DNA from: Brachionus manjavacas
Lineage: Eukaryota > Rotifera > Eurotatoria > Ploima > Brachionidae
Assembly: GCA_019054805.1 (NCBI GenBank)
Contig: JAHQIY010000019.1
Span: 402,001-466,000 of the forward strand
DNA length: 64,000 bases
Direction of reading: 5' to 3'
Below, piece by piece: positions 12,301 to 24,300 of the stretch. The notes beneath the pieces were generated by a model. It searched no databases and had not been told where the DNA came from. It saw only the letters and a program-made list of their open reading frames with translations. A program made the translations under genes and the position numbers. Numbering within the stretch: position 1 is the first letter of the stretch; each line of letters opens with the position of its first letter.

Positions 12301-15300
12301 CCGGCTCTCATTACATAGCTCGTCTACTCCTGGGCATCAAATCGTCTTTGGTCACCAACACTAGTACAAGCATACCAGACAGCCCGACGTACTTCAAAGT
12401 ACCTCCAGTCGCCGAATTTGTCTGCTACCTCATACTTGATGAGTGCACCATGATCGATGGTCGATACTTGAAAGGAAAGATCAATTTTCGACTGTGTATT
12501 GGCACGAATGGGCATGAGGGGGTCGGGGAGATCAACGAAAGCGAACCAATTGAGCCTATCCAACTAGACAAGGCCATGCCCATTTATTTGTCTTATGAAC
12601 GCGTTAAGCCGTGCATGTGTCTTCGCTTCCGGTCCGAGGACATGCGCTACATCATGTTCAAGATAAACTACATTGAAAAAAAGCTATGCCAATTGAGCGA
12701 CATCTATCAGCAGATCAAGGCCATTCTGTGGACCAAAACCTTTGATTCGAACGACTTGAAAAGAGCCAACAATCTATACGAACAGTTTTTGAATACTATA
12801 AATCGAATGAAAGAGTTTATCAAACAGGATTTTCTCAAAAAAAGTTTCATTAGCGAATTCAACAAGTTTCGCATCAAACAAATAAGAGTGGAGGCTAGCA
12901 ATTTGGGAGATGTGATCAAACTGCTGTTTAGACTGACGCACAAGTTTCGTCAGTCTAAATCGAACGAAAATTTCAAGTTCTACATAGATTTGATAATTAG
13001 AAACACCATGATCAAGATAAAAAAGCATCTAAACGAGCCGTTCAGCTATTTTCCAGATGTGAACTTGTGGTTTTTGTTCAACGGACAAAAAGTAGGAGTG
13101 TGCAATTTGAAGTGTAACGATGTTGTTTGGTCGGCCGAGGAGGACAAGCGAGGTTGTATTAGCGCTAAAAAAGTCTACACAGATGTAAAGTCGTTGAGAG
13201 CGGCTGATTTTGATGACCCTGAGCGCCAAAATTTGGCCAGAATTAGAATATTTGCTTGGATGGGCACGAGCGACCAAGTGGAGTCGGTTTTGAGTGAAAA
13301 AATTAGCTTGGCTAGTTATGAATTTAGTGGCAACGAGCTAAATGAACTTGGACTGCCCAAAAATGTCTACTATCCTGGTAAGAACATTCAATATTAATGT
13401 ATAAAATTTGCTAAGGACCAACTAGCTACCGACCAGCCCGTAAGACAAACTGTCTGGGAAATTTATTAGGAAAAAAAGTCATTTCAAAACATTTAAATTC
13501 TAACAAATGGAATCTTATTATATTTTAATAGACACAGTCTTTTTTACAAAATTTGCTTTCGAGAATTTAGGAAAATAGGCGGCATTAGAACGTTCCATAG
13601 CATGAAAAATCATAGCAAGGTTGATTTTTTTATTCCGAGGTAAATTTAATAAGCAAACAATTTAATTCGGTTTACCGGAAATCAATTACAAATAGTAAAA
13701 GTAAATGTTTTATTTTATTTAAAAAAACTATTATAATTAATTTGAATGTCTGATCTTCAAAACTCAAAATTAAATTCTCCATTATTGACACAATTCCTCT
13801 TTATTGTAAAACTTAAGGTTCGCGCGGAGCAAAACTACAGCACTATCTGAATTTCGGCAAACCGACTTTAAAATATTAATCTGCATACTTGAAAACCTAG
13901 AAAAACGGTTTTTTAGGTTTAAACCCACCCCCTCAAAAGTGGTGTAAACAAAAGTGGTGTAAATTATGCAAACGTTTTAAAAACATATTTTTCTGGAAAA
14001 TCCAAAGCAAAAACTGCAGAACATTTAAAAATTTCTAACTCTTTATTAGATTAAAATTTAAAAATTCAAGTAAACTAATTTGACATTTAATTCTGACGTT
14101 TTACAAAATAAAAAATTATGATTATTCAAAAAATAGTTTCAAACTCATTTTATTCAATTTTTTTTCGACTTTAAATTCAATAAATAAAAAAAGTGGTCCC
14201 AACATTTTGTTCAGAATTTTCTCTAGTTTCAGAATCTGTATAAAAAAGTAGTGGTCGGGTGGTAAACCGCGGACTAGATACAAAAATAGTGAAAAAGTAC
14301 CATTTTTTTACCATTTTTTGCCAAAATATCGATCTATTGGTAAAATAATAGATTAAATTAATACACCATTTTGTTGATGAGACTATTTGCTTTCAGAATA
14401 TATATATATTAATAAGGTTATGTCTATTAGAACATGAGATATTTTAGCTCAAAGGTAACTAACTTTTGTTTTTTTTTCGATCTTTGAGGGGGTGGGGTCA
14501 AAAAAAAATTTTTTTGACCCCACCTAAAAAACCGTTTTTCTAGGTTTTCAAGTATGCAGATTAATATTTTAAAGTCGCTTTGCCGAAATTCAGATAGTGC
14601 TGTAGTTTTGCTCCGCGCGAACCTTACATAAACTTATTATGCGTGAATCTTTTTCTCTTGCTCAGTTAGTTTTCTAAATAAATTCCCGATCCTTTACTTT
14701 GACTAAATCACACTTCATGTTTGATTTTTCAACTCGTAACTATTCTACCAAAAAAACGTGATAGAAAAACAACAACGTTTTATAAGTATATATATATTTA
14801 TTTATTTATTTATAGTATAATTTAAGGAAGTTTTCCTTCCCAAGCAGGAATCTCCAATTCTGATTTAGTTACCTCTGCGTTCTCAGGAAACAATAATCCA
14901 TTTGTTTCCTGAGAACGCAGAGGTAACTAAATCAGAATTGGAGATTCCTGCAATGGATAGCCTACTTTGGAAGAAAAATGTCGCAGAATGCTGTAAATCA
15001 ATTTTCGATTGAAGAAGAGAGAAGAAGAAGAACTACTCTACCAACTCATTTTCTTTTAAATTTTCTCGTATGTGGTTAATGCATTGTGCCAGGCTTCAAT
15101 CACATTCGTTGTTCTAAATTGAAAATTGATAACCCTGTCACACAAATTCTAGATATTAATGCAAAAACGTGGAACGAACCTTACTTATTTGAAATTTTCT
15201 AAATAAGATTTCTCGAAAATAATCCAATGTCTGCTGAAATTTGGCTTTAATTTTTTTAATAAATTAAATCCCTTAAATACACCCTCTGCTTTGACAAAAG

Positions 15301-18300
15301 CTATAGCTTGAACCATGTTATAGGCTTGTAGCTTGAAACGATTTTTCCAAAACAAAATCCGGTTTTCTTTCAAAAAATTACGATTCATTCTCTAAAGATA
15401 CAATAGAAAAAAACAAAACTTGCAATGAATAATTTGTTGAAATATCTGCTATGAAAATTAATTATTGAAAAGAATTGTGATGCCATGAATTTTGTCTTAT
15501 CATGAAAAATAGATGATACAACACAGAGCCACAAGTAGTCCTAGGTTCCACATATAAACATCGCAGAGTTCACACCATCTTAATGATACAATTTTAAGTG
15601 AGTTGTATTTTGCAGACTTTTGCAGAGTTTACTTTTAGACTTCTCAAAGAATGTTAAATCCAAAAATGTATTTCTGCACTTATTAATTTAAATAATAACA
15701 ATTTATTTAATAATTAAAAATTTATTTGATCATTTTGAGCATCAAAAATTGATCAACTTCAAAATGTCGATTCTTACTTAATTTTATGTAAAATAGCATA
15801 ATTTTTTGTAAAAAAGAAATAAATAATTGATTAAATTATTTTAAAGCAGAAATAAATCTCAACCTGGTTTTCTGGTTTTCCTTTCAAATAATGCTCTTTT
15901 CTTTTGACCTATTCAAAAGGACTTGAAATCAAAAAATCAAATCAAAAAAAATTCCACTCTTGAATAAAAATCTCAAAATTTTTTCGCCATTATCAGATTT
16001 TGCTAATGGTTTTATTCCTTAAAATTACGAAGACGAACTGTTTTTAATTAGAAAGGGATCCAAGGAATTATCAAAACCACAATGGGACAGCTTTAAAAAA
16101 ATAAGATTTGAGTCTATCACATTAAGGTTTTTTTTAGTTAATTGATAAGGAAAGACATTTTAATTTATATATTTAATTCACTGAGGTATTCATGAACGGT
16201 TGTTTGATCAAAAATCATGTTGGCCTTCAAAAATTTTACTGTTTGACTTAACAGGGAAGCTAACCTGGTTTGCCAAAAGTTTTTCAAATATTTGTGTAAT
16301 CGGAGATTTGATAAAAGAAGAATAAAAATTAAAAAAGTTCTTTTTTACCATTCTTCATTTTATTTGAATTTAAAATCAAAGTTTTTGAAAATGATTTTTA
16401 TTTTAGAGCGTCATGAATTTCAGCTAATCGCTTATTTATATCAGGGCCGAGACATGTTGCTATTAGACATAGCAGGTGAATCAGACCCATTTGCTCGTAT
16501 AAGTGTATACAATCAATCGGTCTATTCAAAAACAATTGACAATACTGTAAACCCCACTTGGAATCAAGAACTAGTCATTTCTCAGGTATTTTTGTATGGA
16601 AATTTTGAAGAAATTCTCAATAAACCTCCCGAACTAGTCGTAGACATCTACGACGAAGATCCTTTAAATGTAATTTAAGTGAAAAATAAAATTTTTAAAT
16701 GTCCATTTTATTAATTGTATTCAGCAAAAAGAGTTTATGGGCCGCTTTTATGTGAACCCAGTGATAAATACTGCCAATGTGAATCCGCCCAAGCTAAAAT
16801 GGTACAAGCTTTTTCATTCTCATAGCACAGCCGGAGATATTCTTGCCTCGTTTGAACTAATTCACCTAGCAGATGACAAAATGAGACCGTCCGCTGCCAG
16901 AGCCATGATTAACTTTAATCTCATTGAGAGTGTTAGTTACACATTGGGATTTTGGATCAAAAAAGAGCAAGAAATACCAAAATCAATAACGCCCAGGACT
17001 AGGCCTTATGTTTTTGAGGCAAATCAATTTTTAATAAAAATATTCAAAAAATTTATTTTTACTTTTTCTAAAAATTTTAGATTTTCTACTGGGGTTTGCG
17101 TAATATTCAGGACACCAATTATATAACATTTGGTCAACAAAAAATATGTGTTCAAATTCAAATTGGAGATGAAGTGCTCGACCCGAACATTATTGAAAAG
17201 TGCACTACAAATAGTAATTTTTCGCTGACACATCGCAGATACGAAATAGTAAGTCCTTGCAAAAATGTCAACAAAACAAGGTCTGATTTTTTTAAAGCAA
17301 CTTCCTGAGGAGGACGAGTACAAGCCACACTTGAACATTCGCTGTGAATGCTACGGCTCATTTTTTTTCTACACCTCAATGCACAAAGAACTACAAACGG
17401 TAGAGAAACAATTTAGCAGAAAAATACTAATTGGATCATGTACCATTAAATCAATTGGAAACTATTGTTACAGCAATGACCAGCTTAAAGAATTTTGTCG
17501 CACTAGTAAATTAAAATTAATTTTTTTTCCAATTTTTTCATCTAATTTTAAAGAAGATTTAAACCGTAATTTTATTCACTCTATAAGTCTTGATGACTCA
17601 CTAAGAAGGGAGAACTTAATGCTTCGTCGATTTAAAAAAAATATAAGAAAAAAAAAGGTGGTCAACTATGACGCCGATTTGGACCTGGACTATTTGGACT
17701 GGTGGTCAAAGTACTTTACTTCAATAGCAAGTGAAAACGAGCACAAAAAGAGTAGCTCGGACAAGGAGGACACTGCTGAGGAAATGGCTGATTTGGAGAT
17801 GACCGTGCCCAGAAAAAAAAGACGCGAACGCCGCGGTTCTTTTGTTTCTCTCAAGCAAAAGAGTAAAAAAAAACAAAAAATAAAAAAATGTTTTTTAAAT
17901 AATTTTTATTTTTTTAAGTCTCAATGCAAAATGAGATAAAACGAAAAAGTACTGACAAATCACAAATTCAAAGAATTCAAGTATTCGACTGTGAGCTGGA
18001 GAAAAAATTCATTCTAAACGAAACAATAGATAGATTTAGTCTGATAATTGGCAAAAATCGTCCCGCGGTCCAACAAGACGGCATTCAGTGTTTATTCAAA
18101 GGAAAATTTATGCTCTATGACGAAAAAAATTTGTCAGAAGATGTGGCTCAATATTTGTCCATGAACGGTGGCTTTTTAAAGCGCATGCCTCCTAATTTAC
18201 CAGTTAAACTCAAGGTTCATTTATACATTGTCAAAGTATCAATAGTGAATCCGATACACTTAATCGGAAAATTTGAACCTTTCATTTGCATCCAGAATGG

Positions 18301-21300
18301 CGACAATCAAATTGAAGAAAAATTCAAAAATGACTCAATTGAGCCTTTAATTGGAAAGTAAGAAATTTTTTTATATTTATTTTCTTATTTATTAATTGAT
18401 TCATGATTTTACGGTTATTATTAAGTTATTATAAAGTTATTATTATAGTAGTGGTAGTAATATAAACTGCTGCATTGAGATGCGGTACAGTAAGTACCTA
18501 GGCCATAAATGAGCTTTAGCAGTTTCCATTCTTTCATTCGTCTTATTGCGCTTTGAAACTATTTAAACTTTTCGCTGTAACTATTTCATTAGGCAATTTA
18601 TTCCATAATGATACAATTCGATTTATTAAAAAGGTATGTCTGCTCTGACTGGTTTTAGCCAATTTACGATTTAACCTGAACTGTTTTCTCTTGATCATAT
18701 GGTTGTTATTCGCATAATTAATTCCATTCACAAGATTCACTCTCTCATAACCATGGATGATTCTAAAGAACTGGATTGAGCCGCCACGAACACGTCTCTT
18801 ACTTAAAGAGTCTAGTGATAGTTGTTTAGGTCTTTCTTCATATTTAACACCGTGAAAGTCATCAACCAATTTTGCAGCCCTTTCTTGTACTTTTTCCAAC
18901 TTGTTTATGTCACGTTTTTAAAATGGGCTCCAAACACAAATCGCGTATTCAAGTTGAGGTCTAACAAGACACTGGTATAAAAGCTTGAATGCATTTATAC
19001 TAAGTCTAGAGAAACCATTTCCTAAAATACCAAGGACTTTATTAGTTTTGCTTACTGATAAATTAACTTGATTCTGCCATTTCTCAAATCTTTTTAACCA
19101 TTGCTTGAAGATATACGCTGAGCTATTCCATTTTAATATGATCAATCATTACGTTATTGTTTCCATAATTGACAACTTTACATTTCTTACTGTTTAGTTA
19201 CACTTTCCAATCCATCGACCATCGTTCTAGTTTTGTTGTGTAGTTTTGCAATTTATTGTTTGGGATAGATTGCCAAATATTAAGTAACTTGTTATCATCT
19301 GCATACATCTTACACGGACTCTCTTACACTTCTGGTAAATCATTTATAGACGACAAATAAAATTGGTCCAAGTACAGAACCTTGAGACACACCACTTGAG
19401 AATTCCTATCTAGATGATACTGATTCTCCCAAAACAAATCTTTTGCTCCTCTCAATTGAAAATTTTTTTATCCACGATAATAAATTACCCTGTATACCAT
19501 ATTTTTCAAGTTTGTAAATAAGTTTTTGGCGAGATACTTTATCAAACACTCTTCAGTAGTCGGTGTACAAAGTATCGACACAAAAACCAATTGATTGAAT
19601 CCGTAAAAAGATCTAAAGTTTCGAGTAATTTGAAGTACAGCATCTTGACAGCACAAATCCATGTTGAGAATCGCTTAATAAACGATTAGATGTTAGAAAA
19701 TGAAGCATCTTATTTTTAATAATTTTTCCAAAATTTTGCAAATTATCGAGGTTAACGAGCTCGGTCTATAGTTTTTCATATCTAATCTTGAGCCATTCTT
19801 AAAAAGTGGTGTGATATTTTCCGACTTTCCGGTAATTTTCCCTCAACTAACGATTTTTTGAAAATTTGCGACAAGGGCAAAGCTAAGCATATCGCATTTT
19901 TTTTTTTTCAAGCGAGGGGGGTTTAGACGGACTGCTTGGAAGCTCATTTCTTCCTTTCAGCCCCCGTTCGTGCTTGATCTTTTATTTAAAAAAAAAAATA
20001 AAAAAAAAAATAATAATACAAGTAGAATAATTTTTTTAAATGTTGATTATGTTTTGAATGAATTTGAAAAAAAGATAATCGCATTTTCTTAAAGTTCTTG
20101 ATGCGAATTCAGGCAAATATGTCATTGCATTTGATATTAAGACTGACTTGAAATAACGGTTAAGTTCATTTGCCACCTCTATTAAATCGTCCACAATTGA
20201 GCCATTAATTTTAAGCGCGGTTATTGAATTTTTCACTCTCTCCTTTTTACTGATGTAATTGTAAATCAATTTTGGATTTTTTTTTGAATTTTTAATAATG
20301 AAGGACTCATAATCCATTTTTGCCTTGTTGATTAAAATACCACATCTGTTACGATTAATCTTTTATATTTCGAACAGTCCTTTAGAATTATGACCATATT
20401 TGATAAACCGAGACCAGTTTGAGTATTTACACCTAATGGCCGAATTGACCTCCTTGTTAAACCAAGGAGGCTTTCTTCTTCTTTAATATTTTCTTAAGTT
20501 ATTATTGTTTAACTATTTGTGTTATGACCGCGAGCCACCAGATCTTAACATAACTGAATTAATATAAGTATTTATGGTTTATAACATTTATTATTTTAAA
20601 AATATTTTTAATTTAAATAGTTTAAACAAAATTTATAATAAAGACAAAAATTATTTAAAAAAAGGTTAATTGGTCTTCTTGCCGCCGTATTTTTCCAAAA
20701 ATTCTGATGCTGATTGAATTTCAATTCTTTTATAATAAAAGTAAATTACTCAAGGTTCGAGTTCGAGTTTTTATTTTTTTTCTTCAAACAAAATTAGAAA
20801 AATCTCAAAAAATTCTTTTGGTTTTCAAATAAATTATTTTTTTCTATTTTTCATCAACAAAATCTAAGCCAAAATTTATTTATATGTCATAGATTAAGTT
20901 TTTAAAATGCCTCTTTTTTAATTATTAAGAAGGAAAACCAATATGGCATTTTTTAATTATTACCATTATTAAAAATAAAATAATTTACTGATCAAAAATT
21001 ATTTTTACTAAACAACCCTAATTAAAATACTAACCTTTAATAAAATACTGATCATTCAATAAAACAATGGTATATAATTAAAATATATTTATTAAAAAAA
21101 CAAAAATAATAAAATTAGTAATTTTATTGTTTTAGGTCCAAAAAAAATTATTTTATTACAAAAATATTTAATTTATTTTTTTTCGAACCGATTGTTTTGT
21201 TTTATTTATGTTTTTTTTTGTGATGACGCTTAGTCATTAAAACTTGAATCAGAATCCGACCCCTTGCAACTCCTAATGCCTAATGCCGTCATTTGCTGGA

Positions 21301-24300
21301 GGATGACCTGGACGGCGTTTTCGTTCAAGCAGTAAATTCATAGCGATTTCTTTGAAGTTACATAATTCTAAATTTAAAAAAAAAATTTATTTTATATTAA
21401 AAAAAATTCCAAAGTGATTAAAACTTAACTTTAACTAGAATAATTTGTTGTTAAATATTTTCAAATAATTATGTAATTAAAAAAAAAATATTTTAATATA
21501 AAAAATTTTTTTTTTTTACATTTATCAGTTTTTTGTAATGAATTTTGATAAATGAATTGTTAATATGTCTTTTTAGACATGGGCACTAGCCTGTTGATTA
21601 ACCTTGAAATAAATAAAAAATAATAAAAAGATTACATAATAAAAATTTTTAGATTTTTATTGTTTTTAAACAAAAATCAATTAAAATCTATTATTTTTTT
21701 TTTAAAAAATAAAAAAAAAAATATAAAAAATATCTTTAAAGGAGTTTTGAATTGGAGGCAAATTTACCAGATCAATCTCAGTTGACTATTTCGATCAAGA
21801 ACTGGAATTTTCTTGAAGGCACAGAGCTAATAGGCGAAACAACTATAGATTTAGAAGATCGTCTCTACTCAAAATGCTATGCCACTTGTGGTTTGCCAAA
21901 AAAATTCAATCTTAGTGGCTACAACGCTTGGCGTGACTGCCACCTACCCAAGGACCTGCTGTTCAAAATGTGCCGAAAATACAGTCTCCTAAAACCATCG
22001 TTTACAAACAACAAGCTGATAGTCTACGACCCAAAGGATCATCCCGTGTTTTTTCCAAGCGATCCGGATGTTCAAGTGCCTGACATGAGTCAAGAGTCGG
22101 ACTCGGATGATGATGATAATGAAGAATTCAAAATCATCAAAATCAACAAGTACGAGCAACAATTGGCTTTGGATGCGCTGAATAGCTGGAAAAAAATCAC
22201 CAAGGTTGACCTGATACCTGAGCATGTTGAAACAAGGTCTCTGTACAACCCGGAGGCTGGACCCGAGTTGGAGCAGGGCAAAATTCAAATGTGGATAGAC
22301 ATGTTTCCGATGGGCAACTACAAAACAAACAATGTGCCCAAGCCAGTTGACATAACATTGCGCAAGCCGAAAAAATTCCAGCTCAGAGTGGTCATAAAGC
22401 GAACCAGAAATGTCATTTTGGACGACACAAATCCAATAACAGGAGAGAAAAAAAGTGACATTTACATAAACGGGTTTTTGTGTGATCAGGAAAAAGTGTA
22501 CCAGTCCACCGATGTTCACTACAACTCATTCAATGGCTCTGGTGAATTCAATTGGAGATTTGTGTTCGACTTTGAGTATTTGCCGGCGGAGAAGAAAATT
22601 GTTTTTAGTCAAAGACAAAAATTTGGTCTTAGTGTCATCGAGGGCAAGAGCAGGCCGATTGTAAATTTGCATTGCTATGACGCGGACAATTTTTCATCAG
22701 ACGATCTGCTGGGAACCTTGGAGCTTGACTTGTCCAAATTTAGTCAGGGAGCTGGTTCGGCCGAGATTTGTTCGCTCAAGATGAAAAATGACCCCAAATG
22801 GCCAAAGATTAATTTGTTCAAGAGAAAGTTTTACAAAGGCTGGTGGCCCTTTGAAGCTATTGATGGAACGTTGGCTGGAAAATTGGAAGCTGAATTTCAG
22901 ATATTGAGCGAAAAAGAAGCCGAGGCCAATCCAGCTGGACGTGGACGGGAACCACCGCAGCCTCTTGAAAGCCCAGAGTGAGTTGAAAAAAAAAGTAGAG
23001 TTGTCGTTTTGAGTCAAGGTCATCAAGGTGATGTATTCAATTCTCCTATTTATGAGTTTAGGTAAATAGGTATTGGGTTGTCTCTATCAGTTAACAGTTA
23101 ACTCAGTTAATAATATTAATTTTGTGTCAATTTTTTTATTTAAAATTAATATAAATAGTAAGAATACCCAAAAAAAATTAATTTTTCCATTTAATCAATA
23201 ATGAAAAATATTTTTAGTAAAAAAAAAAAAAAAAAAATTTTCAGAAATTTTAATTTTTTTTTCCTAGTTCAACCATTTGGACAATAAGAACCTTTTTTTT
23301 CTTCATTGGGGCATTACAAGTTTTACAAATATTCTCTATTGATAAAGCTGCATCATTCGGCTTGTGTCTTTTAGATGATGTTGGAGCTTGTTCAAGTTCT
23401 TTTTCCGAATCTTCTTCAGATTCAAGTATGACATTCTCTTCGTTCTGAATACAGTCCGCTGGTTGATGTTGTAGGCACGACCTTGTTTTCTTTCTTGATC
23501 CTCGCTTTGGCTTGTTGTTCAATGGTATATCTATGCCAATATCATTGAAGTTCATCAATTCTAAAATATCTAATATTAATAAATTTAAAGAAATTTTTTT
23601 TTTTTAATTTTAAAAATACTTACTAAGCCTGTAACAACATGCTGTAGAATGACAACAACATTAATTTTTTACCCAGTATGAACAAGTGCACGAACTTAGT
23701 TTCCAATTTTCATGATTTACTTTAACCATTCTAATTGAGTTTAACGTAAAGATCATCTCATCAAATGTTTTCAAAAAATGTTGACTATTTTTATAAGGAA
23801 TTTCAATTCTTTTACTAATTGCACCAGTTATTAATTTGATGTCAATTAAATAAATATATTGAGCTTTAATGATTTTAGTTGCAATTTATTAGATCCCCTG
23901 GTTACTAATTTTATTGCGTTAAATACTTCTTTAAATATTTTTTTCTGCCTCGTCCCTGTTCTAATGCCTGGTTCATTTTTTAGATGAACGGTAACAGCCA
24001 TCTATAGAAATAGTTTTGCGAAGAACCCAACAAACTCGATGCAGTAGCTTCTGTCTCAGATCGTAGCCGTTGCTCAAAAAAGTACTTGAAAAGGAGATGA
24101 GCGCCTTCCCATTATCCACTTGAAAAGAAAAGGGACAATTTTAATACAGTGCTTTTACAAAAGGTTAAGAAGGCAAAATTACGTAATTTGACATTATTTT
24201 TAGTAAGCTTAAGTAATTTTACGTGAATTTTAAATGGTAAGAAAATGCATCAAAAAACGTAACTTTTAGTAAAATTATTCCAAAATGCTTACGGCTAAAA

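Larger units (their letters stand above)
13378..16032 (+). other. Ferlin intron 6
   Basis: Contains the 809-bp foldback element (13816-14624), a perfect 48-bp hairpin (14845-14950) and a CTGCAGA-type patch near 15560-15640. Otherwise AT-rich, with no other host exon seen. Confidence 0.6.
18358..21741 (+). other. Ferlin intron 14
   Basis: A 3.4-kb intron dominated by an antisense LINE (18425-20490) and two antisense exon-like relics of a SWIM-family gene (20666-20726 and 21273-21367). The rest is homopolymer-rich. Confidence 0.65.

Noticed and set aside
12324-13277. Several minus-strand open frames of 78-84 codons
   Set aside because: They lie opposite ferlin exon 6, whose plus-strand frame has clear C2C/FerB homology; GC-richer exon DNA simply has fewer stops.
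14390-14820. TATATATA and TTTATTTA tracts as promoter or origin elements
   Set aside because: Such simple repeats are everywhere in this AT-rich sequence and have no gene start nearby.
21989-23026. Minus-strand frames of 60-176 codons over 22-23 kb
   Set aside because: Shadows of ferlin exon 15; no family resemblance and hydrophobic, Cys-rich nonsense composition.
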